Shown piece after piece: positions 32,403-42,720 of a DNA stretch of 62,468 bases. Numbering within the stretch: the first letter of the stretch is position 1; the number at the start of each line of letters is the position of its first letter. The notes under the pieces were generated by a model. The model was not told the DNA's origin. It made no database searches and worked only from the letters and a program-made list of their open reading frames with translations. Location: NCBI GenBank assembly GCA_036940085.1, contig JALLBK010000358.1:1-62468 (forward strand). The letters are read 5' to 3'. The position numbers were made by a program, and so were the translations under genes. This DNA comes from Discostella pseudostelligera (lineage: Eukaryota; Bacillariophyta; Thalassiosirophyceae; Thalassiosirales; Thalassiosiraceae).

Positions 32403-34931
32403 ATGACGCCATCATCTCCATCATCTTCGTGTGAGACTTTCAGTTTCAGAAGTCTCGAAGTTGTTGATCCAGCGCCACGCGACGCCACTGCCATGCAGCG
32501 GTATTCTTGTCCATCGACACGGCGGCGGAAGTTTCATCCCCATCGTAGAATTCCAAAACGCGCAGCTGCTCTTCCATCATTGAGAATGACTCATTTCATG
32601 GTTTTATATTTATCATCGATGGCAATAATATTTTTTCAAAATAATCAACACTACGCTTTCGTTGTGTTGGGAGATGAGCAGGTGGAGAGTATTGGTGGGG
32701 TGGCAATGCCAGCCACTGTCCTCCCTGATAGAATATCTACTACCAATAGTGAATTAGATCAACAACAACTGCATGATGAAACAAAATCAGAAAATTCCAA
32801 CGGACCATCTTGGGAAGACGATGACGATGATGTCTCCGAGTCCGTTGCAGTTGCAGGAGGCGATGAAATACAGTCAAATAAGGCGGATTTCGTTCAGGTG
32901 CAGACCGATGAGGGAACGGGTGGGACTGCTGTTGTATTGGGGGATTACGTTGGTGACAAGGATATTGCTGAGGTTGCATCAGAAGATGCTAGTCAATTCA
33001 GCCAGAGCGAAGTAGTAGATGAGGTCATACCAGACGAGGAGGCAAGGCCCAATGACGACGATGACACGATAGAAAGTTTGCCAGCACTGAATAATGATGC
33101 TACTATGGATATCATCTCCGGCATGAGTGATAATTTGCCAGATACAAGTTTAACAATGGATTCAAAGAAGGATGTAGAGTCGGTGCCAGTTGGGGGGGAG
33201 CAAGATTTGACCAATGATCAGCCAGATGAAAACGACGACGACGACGATGTTGAGGTAGAGAGCATATCAGAAAATGCGGTAGATGTCGATACAGAATCTG
33301 GTAATGAGTTTGGAAACGCTTCACCGACCAAAGGCAAAGGGCTGGATGAGGACACCAAGGTTGTGTCGCTTGACGATGAGGACAATGACGTGGACATCAA
33401 TGATTCTGGTACAGAGGAAAACGACGACGACGACGACGATGATGAGGTAGGAAGCGTATCAGACAATGCGGTGTATGTCGATGCAGAATCTGGTGATGAG
33501 TTCGGAGACGCCTCACGGACTGAAGGCAACGGGCTTGAAGAGGACTCAGAGGCTATGTCGATTGACGATGAGAACAATAGCGTGGCCATCATTGATTCCG
33601 GTAATCGATTCGACGATAAAACAGAAGAAATGGATGATACGGAGGATGTTCCCAGTACCGCTAGCATTGATGCTGATGGGCTGTATGGAATCGACTCACT
33701 CTCGACTGCGTATCACCGAAGTCAATCCATTGAAGGCGAAGGTATTGTTGACAATGAGCAGAGCCCTATTGCAAGTGAGGCAACCGCGGAAATTCTCCAA
33801 GCAAATGGTACAGGGGCTGAAAATGCAGCAAATACAAGTAACGAAAACTCTCTCCCCACTGAAGGAAGTGACACCATCAACAACACAGACGAAAGCCCGG
33901 ACGGTGTAGATCCAACTCGACCGCCACCTATTGAAGTTTGGGATGACACGGATGAAGGGTCATTTTTTGAGATGATGCAGTCGACATTCAATGTATTACT
34001 ACTTGCTGCACTTTTGACATCATTGTTAGTTCTCCGGAAGCGTGTCGTGCGTCGCCTCAATACCGACTCAACGCTTAGTGTGACAAATGCTATACTGGAT
34101 GAAATGGGTGAAATGGTGTTGAAGATAAAGTCGTGGGTGGCAAATGCCTCCAGTTCAGCAGGGGATAGCAGAACCAACTTCGAAGACCAAAGATACTCGT
34201 CGGTAAGGACCAACGGAAGCTTCAGAGCTGAGACGACACCACTATCAACTGCGGTAGACGAGGAATGGGGATGGGGAGATGAAGACGCAGGCCAGAGGCT
34301 GGAGCTCTCTGCACTGGGAGGTGATGAAGAAAAGGATGATGAGGATTTAGCACTGGCACTTGCCATGAGCTTGTCGGAATCTCAAAACGACCGGGATAAT
34401 TTTGATACCAGTTTGGCTCCTCCCGCTCCGCCCACTAACAATAGATTTGACAAAAAGTCTCCTCCAGCGAAACCATCGAATAGCAATAGCTCTAGATTCA
34501 ATTCTTCTACGGCGAGAGAAGAAACACAACGAAAATCTTTCACAGCACAACCACCATTAACAACATCATCGGGAGGAAGTGATAGCATAGAGGACTTGCT
34601 GGGTCAAATAGGAGGCAATGGCGGGCCCATGATTACTAGCTTCGGCCAAAAGATTCAGAAGACATCTAATCCAAAGCAGACGCAGCAAAGTGGGAGAAAC
34701 GAAGATGATATTTTTGATTCAATGGGATTATCCAATTATCCATCGTCGACCACCAATAAGCCAGCTCGGTCCACGTCCGCAGCTAGTGGGTGGCAAGCTC
34801 CGACCGGAACACAATCAAAGTCGGCCCCTCCCAAGAGTGCGCCAGTGCAATCTCTTCTTGCTGCCACCGCAGATGCCGATACAGATTCTTGGGGAGACGA
34901 CGGAGACTTGGATGATTTGCTTGACGATTGA
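32403..34931 (+). CDS. Acidic single-pass membrane protein with ubiquitin-interacting motif
   Basis: A single exon of 842 residues (780 if the ATG at 32586 is used, which would put a hydrophobic signal segment first: MTHFMVLYLSSMAIIF). Residues ~90-500 are extremely acidic with Asp/Glu runs. Within them, about 65 residues are duplicated in tandem (~276-400; VESISENAVDVDTESGNEFG and VGSVSDNAVYVDAESGDEFG). A single transmembrane helix is seen near 529-546 (FNVLLLAALLTSLLVL). After it, residues ~646-661 (DEDLALALAMSLSESQ) match a ubiquitin-interacting motif (acidic, then LAxAxxxS). The C terminus ends SWGDDGDLDDLLDD. If the signal segment is real, the acidic part is lumenal and the UIM is cytosolic. 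I do not recognise an orthologue. Confidence 0.75.
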   Translation: MTPSSPSSSCETFSFRSLEVVDPAPRDATAMQRYSCPSTRRRKFHPHRRIPKRAAALPSLRMTHFMVLYLSSMAIIFFQNNQHYAFVVLGDEQVESIGGVAMPATVLPDRISTTNSELDQQQLHDETKSENSNGPSWEDDDDDVSESVAVAGGDEIQSNKADFVQVQTDEGTGGTAVVLGDYVGDKDIAEVASEDASQFSQSEVVDEVIPDEEARPNDDDDTIESLPALNNDATMDIISGMSDNLPDTSLTMDSKKDVESVPVGGEQDLTNDQPDENDDDDDVEVESISENAVDVDTESGNEFGNASPTKGKGLDEDTKVVSLDDEDNDVDINDSGTEENDDDDDDDEVGSVSDNAVYVDAESGDEFGDASRTEGNGLEEDSEAMSIDDENNSVAIIDSGNRFDDKTEEMDDTEDVPSTASIDADGLYGIDSLSTAYHRSQSIEGEGIVDNEQSPIASEATAEILQANGTGAENAANTSNENSLPTEGSDTINNTDESPDGVDPTRPPPIEVWDDTDEGSFFEMMQSTFNVLLLAALLTSLLVLRKRVVRRLNTDSTLSVTNAILDEMGEMVLKIKSWVANASSSAGDSRTNFEDQRYSSVRTNGSFRAETTPLSTAVDEEWGWGDEDAGQRLELSALGGDEEKDDEDLALALAMSLSESQNDRDNFDTSLAPPAPPTNNRFDKKSPPAKPSNSNSSRFNSSTAREETQRKSFTAQPPLTTSSGGSDSIEDLLGQIGGNGGPMITSFGQKIQKTSNPKQTQQSGRNEDDIFDSMGLSNYPSSTTNKPARSTSAASGWQAPTGTQSKSAPPKSAPVQSLLAATADADTDSWGDDGDLDDLLDD

Positions 34932-35164
34932 CAAGATATGAAAAGTATCTTAATACATGCCACGGTGGGGCCACAAATCAAACAACATTGAGTTTGTTAG
35001 CCAATATGGTACCAAAATTTTCGTTTTATTCTCAACCGCTGCGAAATGGTGCAAGTACAGAAATCAGCGTTTCCCTAGACCCATCAACATCATATCCTTA
35101 CCAATCAGCTCTACGTCAAAGTGTGCTAAAACACATGGCATTGTAATTTGCATCAACTCCCTCG

Positions 35165-36060
35165 TTAGCTTCGCTTTCCATTCCACTCCTCACTCCTCAT
35201 CATTGCTGCCAACAAGTAGTTGATGAGACCTTCTGGAGCTCCCAGCAAAGTTTTCTTAACAATAAAGTCCATCACACATTCCTTCAGCAATGCACAGTCA
35301 ATTGAGTCTGCAAAATGTAGATGCTCAATCATATTTTCAACTGTAACGTTTATTGATATCCTTGATGTGGGAGGCATCCATTCCAAGATAAAGAATTTCA
35401 ACTCCGAAATGTAGGACAATAAGCAATGGAACGCTTTCGGTGTTACATTAGAGATCCTAGCGGTAGATTCGGACTTGCACAGCTCAGCGAGAAGTGGTGA
35501 AACCATCTTCAAAATTAGAGAAAGCCAGCTCTCATCTCGCGGTACCTCAAAGACGACATCAGTAAATTTATCGTCCGTGAACATGGCTTCGATTGTTCGG
35601 CATCTCGAAAGATTTGATGGAATGAATGGCCGGGCAGGATGTGTGGAAAGCTGCAATTTAACTTCAATCACGAGAGCACCATTCACAAGATTGTTCAATG
35701 CTGTTTGACGAGAAATGGATATCCTTCTTTGCGTAACGGTTTGAGTCTAGCAGATGTTGTTGGGCTACTTTCTGCTGTGTTGTCATTTGCATCTTTGATA
35801 GCAACACAGAATTCAATTTGGACGGTATCGTCTGACCAATTTGAGAGATAGATGGCAAACTCATCGCTATCAGCGTCATCGTCGTCCTCAAACGGCCATA
35901 GCTCCACATGAAATAAGCGGCCTAAGCTGGAGGTAACACATCCGCCATCACCATCATCATCATTGCCTTCGCCACCAGGTTTCAGGGCTGCAAAATCATG
36001 AAAGATGAGTTCTTTCCCAATCTTGAAAATCGGAGGGTGGTGTACCCATATGAATTGATT
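35165..36060 (-). pseudogene. MATH-BTB gene with a broken reading frame
   Basis: The upstream part (about 36060-35700) encodes a MATH-like domain in one frame: SLGRLFHVELWPFED, DDTVQIEFCVAIKDAND, ending GYPFLVKQH and a stop. The downstream part (35704-35165) continues in another frame with NNLVNGALVIEVKL, the last strand of the same MATH domain, and then a BTB domain (FTDVVFEVPRDESW...MVSPLLAELC...FHCLLSYIS...LHFADSIDCALLKECVMDFI). The switch falls between GYPFLVKQ and ALNNLVN and needs one extra base near 35700-35706. So it is either a sequencing/assembly error or a genuine frameshift. No in-frame ATG starts the MATH part, so an upstream exon is also missing. MATH-BTB proteins serve as substrate adaptors for CUL3 ubiquitin ligases. 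Confidence 0.7.
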
Positions 36061-36475
36061 TAGAATAAAAAATACTGTCTGTGTTCATGGTGTTGGGTGC
36101 TGACAATGACGAAGGGAAGTGAAGTACTAATGCCCACTACCAAGGGACGGACAGTACCACGGGAACTCTGAACACCACGGGCCTAACGGGCCTCTAGAGC
36201 AAAGCCTAAACTAAATGATGTGCAGCGATATAGTAAGTATCTAGAAGATGTTCAGCAACATCAAATCAATCGGCCATGTGGATGTGGATGGTTGTCATGT
36301 TGCGAGGAGGCAGGTGCGAGATTGCGAAACTGAAAGATTTGGCGGGAACGTCGAGTACGTCAGTGCACACACCACACACCAACACCTACCAAAACACCTC
36401 CACCTTTTCGAACGCACCGCATGCATCACAATACACTCACATCCACCACCTCTACCTACCTCCTCTTCACTCACC
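36061..36475. other. Intergenic region
   Basis: About 415 bp between the MATH-BTB region and the plastid-protein gene. TTTGGCGGGAA is at 36338-36348, about 130 bp before the ATG at 36476, and is a probable promoter element of that gene. Part of it may hold an unresolved first exon of the MATH-BTB gene. Confidence 0.45.
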
Positions 36476-37611
36476 ATGGTGGCCAAAACCAAACCCACAA
36501 CCATGACCATGAGACTTCTTCTTCTAATTAATTTTACCCTATCCACATGCCTCGGATTTGCGCCCTCGATGCACAATGCTGCGTCTAGATTGCTTGCGGC
36601 ACCACCCCTCTTCCTCTCGAGCCGAGGAGATGATAGCGAATCATCTCGTCGCCAATCTCGCTTCGAGGGCATGCAGCGTGAACCAACCGCTGCCGACTTG
36701 GCCATCATAGACGATATGATAACGAAGCTTAGCGATGCTAAACCATACGAGCTACCCAATGCCGTATCACGTGCTATCCGTGTCGTATCATCGCCACAAT
36801 TTTTCCTCCGTATTGCCGAACGTGCCGACAAGGCATCGAATGCTGAGGAAAAGGAGAAATTGAGTGCCTTGGCAGATAATTTGGTGAATACTATTCGAGC
36901 AGTTGTCAGTATGACAGAAGATAGTTTGAATGAACGTGCGAAGGATGTAGAGAAGGTGGTGAAGGCAGCAAGTGAGCCGGAGAGTGGTGAATTTTTGGTA
37001 CCATTGAGTAAGGAGAGATTGGATGCTATGCGAATTGAGATGGAGGGGTTGGAGGCGGAGGATTTGAACGAAGGATTTCTGACTACGGTTGATTCTTGGA
37101 TGAATAAAGCACATCAGGTTAGTGTGAAATTTTCATGCTGATATATATTTGAAGCAATCGATGTAATTTGGCCTCACTTGACATCATGGTACCACGATCA
37201 CGCGCAATGTACCGAAAGGATGGAATGGACGGTATGGTTACAATCATGCAAAAAGCGCTGCAAATCTACGCTGGAACCGTCATATCTCGTGCTCGCATCC
37301 AACTGCAAGCAAATGTTGGTGCCGCACTTACCGGAGAAACTCAGGTAGCTGCAGACGATGCCGCCGCCGGCTTGGCAAGTACCGACAGTGCCGCATCGGC
37401 ACTATTTGAGAAATTACTCCATGTTGACACCGACAGTTGGGATGTGGAAATACGGAAAGGAATTGATGAAGGGGTGACAAAGGAGTCGTTAGTTGGTGAA
37501 GTGCAAAGAACTATGGAGAGTGTAATTCTGGGATTGGAAAATGGCTCCATGGGTCAGAGAGTGCAGGCTGAGTTTTTGAGGGAGCTGGTCACGAGGATTG
37601 AAGCTTGTTAA
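36476..37611 (+). CDS. Predicted plastid-targeted helical protein (two exons)
   Basis: Exons 36476-37117 and 37219-37611 join at phase 0 for 344 residues. The leader (MRLLLLINFTLSTCLGFAPSMHNAASRL) ends in GFAP, matching the diatom plastid signal. The mature part is alpha-helical, with Ala/Glu/Lys-rich amphipathic segments; a block with FFLRIAERADK...EEKEKLSALADNL resembles one in the plastid protein at 4644. In-frame ATG 36248 upstream would add 76 residues with no signal, so I prefer 36476. There is no enzyme motif. The second exon ends VTRIEAC with an Ala/Asp-rich middle. The function is unknown; a thylakoid or stromal structural role is only a guess. Confidence 0.78.
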
Positions 37612-37702
37612 CAAACTGATGTCTAGAATGTGTACATTGATATCGCTATAAACTATGTTCACTTTGATTCCAATACTTTGTCACTACTATTCGCACCGTG
37701 CA

Positions 37703-38992
37703 TCAAAAGTATTTTGTCTTGAACACATCCTTATCATGCTGCTTCTTCCGACCACTCCGCTGAGTAATCTCCATGGTCCCATCGTCACGAATGTTTGGTC
37801 GATCCAACCGATTTGCATATGGCGGCTCCAACACCGCTCTTTGTGCCTCATTCAAATCGTCATAAAATTTGGGTGGCCATTTGGTGGTATTATCACCCCC
37901 TGCATCGCCCTGGAAGTACGATCGTCCATAGGCCAACGTGGCGGGTGCAAATCGATACAGTGCACATCGTCGTTGTGTCTCTGATGTCCATCCCATGGCA
38001 CCATGCACGGTACCCTCACTGAAGAGTACTACATCCCCCGCCTTGGTGGCTGGTTGAATAATGTATTCACTGTGAGATAATCCATCGACCATGCCCGATG
38101 GCATCTTGAAATTCGATTTGTGACTACCCGGTACGACGCAAAATCCACCATCGCCTAGATTGTGATCTACGAGCATAACATTGCATCCCAATAAATTCGA
38201 TCGGATATTGCCATTGTGACACGTGTATGCCAAGTGTGAATTATACTCTCCTGATGTGCAATCAATGGTACCACCATGCAATTGAAATCCTTCCCCACCC
38301 TTATTGTTCATAAGAACGAAGGGGATGTGATCCAATCGATAACCCTTACCCAATAATTCATGAAAGAGTGGTAATAATCGTGGATGGGCCAATATCGATT
38401 TGAAGACTTGGCTATCTGATTCGCCCCATTCAAATATCCCACCAAGATCTATACGAGGTGGACCAGTGCCATACATGGGTGAGCCCTCGATGGCATTGCG
38501 CAATGTCGGGTCAGAACGGGGAATAGCATTTTGTATGTGTTTGTCAATGGCAGCATGACAGGATGCCACTTCTGCAGGTGATAGGACATTGCGTACAATG
38601 AGGAAGCCGTTGAGATCAAAGAGGTATCGTTCGGCCTCGGTCATTTCAGTGGGGTAGTCGACGGTGGCTCTATCGGATGATTCTTGTGCATTGTCGGTTG
38701 CCATGGTCGAAAGTCCATTCATTGTTTGATTTGTCAGGGTAACTGTAGGGTTAACAAACGAGACGGCAAGTGAAGATGGAGAGGATGGGTGCGAAACTCG
38801 CGATGATGTTTTAGTCTTCGACGAGCGCTGGCTCAATGAGTAATAATTCGGTGATTTAGAGAATTGTAGAGCGGTCGATGATCGTGATACTGTTGTCGAA
38901 AATGCAGAGACTACCGTTGCTCGCCGGGCTGCTAGGAGTAGTAGGGGCATGTAGAAGATGGCCGATAATCTCAGGGAGTTGAACGAGAGCAT
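37703..38992 (-). CDS. Phytanoyl-CoA dioxygenase (PhyH)-family protein with HxG in place of HxD
   Basis: A single exon of 429 residues. Residues ~1-100 are a signal peptide-like start (FYMPLLLLAARRATVVSAFS, a Phe after Ala at the cleavage point, as in plastid leaders) and a Ser-rich linker. The PhyH domain is ~120-360: YLFDLNGFLIVRNVLSP, DHIPFVLMN, DHNLGDGGFCVVPGSHKSNF, VVLFSEGTVHGAMGW, and RR for 2-oxoglutarate. The proximal metal motif is GFQLHGGTID, with H239-G-G241 where most members have His-x-Asp; the distal His is H330. The nearest Asp is D244. The rest of the fold looks intact. Absence of the carboxylate ligand is what Fe/2-oxoglutarate halogenases show. It could equally be a subfamily with a different ligand or a non-catalytic protein. 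Confidence 0.85.
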   Translation of the reverse strand: MLSFNSLRLSAIFYMPLLLLAARRATVVSAFSTTVSRSSTALQFSKSPNYYSLSQRSSKTKTSSRVSHPSSPSSLAVSFVNPTVTLTNQTMNGLSTMATDNAQESSDRATVDYPTEMTEAERYLFDLNGFLIVRNVLSPAEVASCHAAIDKHIQNAIPRSDPTLRNAIEGSPMYGTGPPRIDLGGIFEWGESDSQVFKSILAHPRLLPLFHELLGKGYRLDHIPFVLMNNKGGEGFQLHGGTIDCTSGEYNSHLAYTCHNGNIRSNLLGCNVMLVDHNLGDGGFCVVPGSHKSNFKMPSGMVDGLSHSEYIIQPATKAGDVVLFSEGTVHGAMGWTSETQRRCALYRFAPATLAYGRSYFQGDAGGDNTTKWPPKFYDDLNEAQRAVLEPPYANRLDRPNIRDDGTMEITQRSGRKKQHDKDVFKTKYF

Positions 38993-39690
38993 GAGAAGTC
39001 CAGTTTGGATTCGGGTTGTGTATCAGTGTTCTCGTATTGTGATGTCGGCCGTCATGGATGTCATGGTTGATTGGGGTTTGGGTGAGTTTGGGTGTTTGTG
39101 TTTGGTGTTGTTGGGTTTGGGAAGTGGGAAGCCCGCGGCGGTGGAAATGACGTCATCATGAGGCAAGCGAAAGCGATGAGTCAGAGCTAAAAACATTTTT
39201 GGCGGGATATCTTTGTGGACTCGACAATACTTGGATGAATTTTCCTTACACGTGGCAGTGCAAGACGTACTCATAAGCCCAGCCAGGGTTGTGTATCAGT
39301 GTTCTCGTATTGTGATGTCGGCCGTCATGGATGTCATGGTAGCCACATAGATACTTAGATAAATCATCATTTCCAATCCGAGGGCAACGATTTCGTGATT
39401 ATCGTGACAGAACCACCTACCTGCAGTAGGTTCATGGTGAAGTAGGCAGTCTCTCTCTATAAAGATGAAGATTATGTATGGTACTAATTATGATGTATGA
39501 GCTCTCTAGGGCACATGCTGAGGGATGCAAAGAACTGAGCAGAGAGATGGAGACATGGAAGAGATTCTTTCGACCCATTGGTTGGAAAAACATGCCACTT
39601 CTTCCATTTCATCTGACAGCGCCGAAAGTTCCAATCGTCGATAATGCACCAAACATCTAAACACGAAGAACAGATACTCGTAGAACGATT
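38993..39690. promoter_or_regulatory. PhyH-like promoter region with G-box, E2F-like element and a 55-bp direct repeat
   Basis: About 700 bp between the PhyH-like start and the sterol methyltransferase stop. TTTTTGGCGGGA is at 39196-39207, and ACACGTGGCA at about 39248-39257. A 55-bp exact direct repeat occupies 39013-39067 and 39286-39340. No gene is seen. Confidence 0.5.
39013..39340. repeat. Exact 55-bp direct repeat (copies 273 bp apart)
   Basis: Copies at 39013-39067 and 39286-39340 start GGGTTGTGTATCAG and end GGATGTCATGGT. They are identical. They flank 218 bp that contain the G-box and E2F-like element. No target-site or coding feature explains them. Confidence 0.88.
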
Positions 39691-41056
39691 CTATTTCTTC
39701 CTCGCCACGAAACATAGAGAGGGCGTGAAAATTTCTTTCCTTCCACCCTCCACCAGATCGAGCGCGGTTGCATTGAGCAATGCACTTACACGTACCGATC
39801 CCTGGGGAGCAATCCTCAATAGCTCGAGAAGGGATACCAATGCATGGGTTGCGTTTCGTCCAAAGCGAGTCATACGGAAGCCCTTGAGCGTCAACGATCC
39901 GGTCAATGTGTAATACCAAGGAACTTCGCGGCCAGAATGGACATTCCTGTTGGCATCAAACACATCAACCACCTCAAATCCTGTATCCTCCAACGCCTTC
40001 ACGATCTCCTGCGTCGTGGCTAGTGTGGGAAGCCCATTGCCTACCTCAATACCCTCCTTGATACGGACATGATCGGGATTGTTCGAATCGTAACCACGCT
40101 CGGGCAAGACAACCCACTCATAGGCTACGAACGTCCCACCCTTTTTGAGGCAATGATTGACGCCCTGGAAACAGACTTTCCTGTCAGGACTATGACACGT
40201 CGCCTCAATGGCATACGCGGCATCAAAGGTACCCGGTTCGAATTTCTCAGGAAGCTTCTGGAAATCACATTGGACTGACCTGCACATATCATCAATCCCT
40301 TTCTGAGCACAGTACCGATTCCCCACACGAACTTGATATTCGTTGATAGTGACACCGGTGATATCGGCACCGGTAAACTGCTGTATGTTGCGCATGGGTC
40401 CACCCACGCCACATCCCACGTCGAGGACTTTGGAGGTTGGCTGAATATTGGCACGTAGGGCAAGGTAGTATTCCGACCGGACGATGGATTCTTCGAATGT
40501 TTCACCAATGAAGCGAGGGGCGAAATGAAATGACTGGAGAAGGGATGCAACAATGACGCACATGAGAAGTGAGAAGATGAATTGAGAACTCTACATCAAT
40601 ACGGGCAAATAATTTCAAAAAATGATATGGTAGACCAATAATGGAATAATAACTTACCTGTCCCCATCCCCACTCATAAAAGTCAGTGACTAAATCATAG
40701 AAAGAGTTCACCATAGTTTGATACTCCTTCTCCCTATGCTCAATGCTATCGCGGTTGCTCGTCTGGCCAACACTCTTTCGAGCTCCGGCGAAGAGAGTTT
40801 CGTATTCGGCAATGGACCCCTGGACCTTCTCCCGGCTCAAGACAGAGTCTGGATTGGAGAGTAGCCCAGTGGCCCCCGACACTGTGTTGAAAGTCTTATT
40901 GTGAACGTCGCGCTTGAAGGTGGTGTTGGAGGAGGAGAAGAAGCGCGTGAAGAGTAAATGGACGGCGACGAGGGCAGACAGGGTTCCGACGACGAGGTAG
41001 ATGCCGCCGGGCTGGACGACGGTGCTAACCGCCGAGTCGAGGACAGTGAAGAACAT
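39691..41056 (-). CDS. SMT1: Sterol C-24 methyltransferase (two exons)
   Basis: Exon 1 is 41056-40658 and exon 2 is 40533-39691, joined at phase 0 (GWGWGQ / SFHFAPR), for 413 residues. The AdoMet motif VLDVGCGVGGPMR and the sterol methyltransferase signature YAIEATCHSPDR are both present, as are YEWGWGQSFHFAPR and the C-terminal GGRKEIFTP. These place it with plant and algal SMT1/ERG6 enzymes that methylate C-24 of the sterol side chain, using AdoMet. The N terminus has one transmembrane helix (GGIYLVVGTLSALVAVHLLFTRFF), longer than in yeast ERG6, consistent with ER anchoring. Diatom C-24 alkyl sterols need such an enzyme. The promoter is shared across about 1 kb with the lectin-like gene. 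Confidence 0.95.
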
Positions 41057-42075
41057 GGTGAGGCTAAAGACGGCGGATGAGACGATGATAGCGCCCGCTG
41101 AGACTACCTATGGCTATGGCAGGCTGTGGCAGGGGGGGCAGGGAGATGAATTGAATTAATGTTGCTGTTGTTGTGTTGTTGGTTCGGTTGTTGGGGTTGG
41201 GGGTTGGAACAACATCATACACAGCAATGCCGCGCGCGGCGGCTCAAAGATCGCATGCGAACACGGGCATCTGCCTCTTGCCAAAAATCAGAAGCCTCTC
41301 TATCTCACCCAGAGACAGCCCAATGGATTTTGCGAAAAAAGATGTCATTGCGATCCTATTCAAGATGACACTCATTTTCAGAATCTCATAATGGTGATGA
41401 CAAGAATTCAGATGAATATCTTGCTTTGTAGTAATACTTAACGAAGGGCAATGAATTTCGGATTGATAAATTGTCGTATCACGAAAAGTGGCAGCTGCGA
41501 CATTAAGGTTGGTTGCCCATATCCTTCGAGCTGTCTGTGGGAAACACTGCCCTTCGCGGTATGGTTTCGCGCGATAGAGGGGTCCCATCGAGATATCGCG
41601 CCAAAGGAGGCGCCAAAATGATTACTGTTTCCCACGTAAGAGGGGGTTAAGAAGCCGGAAGACGGACAGACGGAGGCACATCTGCGCACGATTTATGGCG
41701 GCAAAGGGCACATCTATCGAATCGGACTTGCCGCCGACGCCGCCTGTTGGAGACGACTATTTTGTCAGAGAACATTGACAATGGGCTTGAGTATGCCACC
41801 CATTCTTAAGCTCGCCTCCCATGTCACGCCAACGGTGCTGTAAATAGCTGCCAATACCTTGATGGTGCCAATTATCGCGGCTGCGAATTACTCCTACTCC
41901 TACTCGCGACCCAACGCCGACACACCTCGTTCCTTTTGCCTCGTACTCATATTGTACCTTCGTCTGAGGAGCGCCGACGCCTCGTGCCTCTTGCATCATA
42001 ACTTCATGTTAGCGTGCTCGTCAATATCTCGTATTTAGATTCAATCTGTACTTCACAATCGAATTGTTGCTCAGA
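41057..42075. other. Intergenic region
   Basis: About 1 kb between two divergent genes (sterol methyltransferase and lectin-like protein). Frames through it are short and uneven in composition. I found no strong repeat or motif. The stretch just before 42076 should be the 5' UTR of the lectin-like gene. Confidence 0.4.
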
Positions 42076-42720
42076 ATGATCGGCCTCCGACGATTTGCTA
42101 ACGATGCGATTGCATTCATCCTACTATCGTTCACTGTCTTCGCTGCGGAAGATCAGTCGGCTATCGTCCCTGCGGAAACTCAGTCGGAGCTCAATCCAAC
42201 CATTGAGCATCGAGAACATGAATCTACCATCTTTGCTGCGGAAGCTCAGTCGAAGCTCAACCCAACCGTAGAGCATCGAGAACTAGAATCTGCTTTCAAT
42301 TTGAGGATCTACTGGCAACAAGGATATCGATGGCAAGGAAGTTCCAAAGAACGTAAGTGGTGCATGAAATGTCGTAGTAGCAACTGCTCCGATGGAACTG
42401 GGATAAAAGTTGCACGTTGCGATAGAGATGATCCACGACAACAGTTCTACTTCGATAACCGTCGGATACGCTCGCGGAAAAACACCGACATGTGTCTCAA
42501 GCGATATGGTCGATACATTGCAATGGACGGGTGCGATAGTAATGACTCGGATCAAAGGTGGAGTAATCTAAGTACAGGTGCGCCTTTCGAATTACAGATT
42601 CCTGGAAATGACTCAAAATGCGCTTCGCAACATCACCATCCGAAGGATGGAGAGGTACTGTACATGAACTCGTGCACGCTAGCAAGGAGGAGCACGACGG
42701 ATAAATGGGTTGTGTACTGA
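42076..42720 (+). CDS. Secreted protein with beta-trefoil lectin-like domain
   Basis: The ATG at 42076 gives 214 residues. Residues ~1-27 are a signal peptide (DAIAFILLSFTVFA). Residues ~27-76 are two tandem copies of a ~24-residue unit (ETQSELNPTIEHREHEST and EAQSKLNPTVEHRELESA). The rest holds Cys pairs and two QxW-like turns (DDPRQQFYF and DSDQRWSNL), with WCMKC and MCLKRYGRY. The spacing resembles a ricin-B-type trefoil, although the motifs are weak. Secretion to the cell surface or frustule is plausible. No sugar specificity or enzyme activity can be assigned. The repeat unit may be a linker or an adhesion segment. Confidence 0.65.
   Translation: MIGLRRFANDAIAFILLSFTVFAAEDQSAIVPAETQSELNPTIEHREHESTIFAAEAQSKLNPTVEHRELESAFNLRIYWQQGYRWQGSSKERKWCMKCRSSNCSDGTGIKVARCDRDDPRQQFYFDNRRIRSRKNTDMCLKRYGRYIAMDGCDSNDSDQRWSNLSTGAPFELQIPGNDSKCASQHHHPKDGEVLYMNSCTLARRSTTDKWVVY

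Noticed and set aside
33218..34550. Minus-strand Ser-rich frames opposite the acidic UIM protein
   Set aside because: They reflect the GAT/GAC-rich codons read backward (ATC/GTC and TC-rich Ser codons).
41159..41999. Several 60-110 residue frames between the sterol methyltransferase and the lectin-like gene
   Set aside because: No protein-like composition or family match; treated as intergenic.
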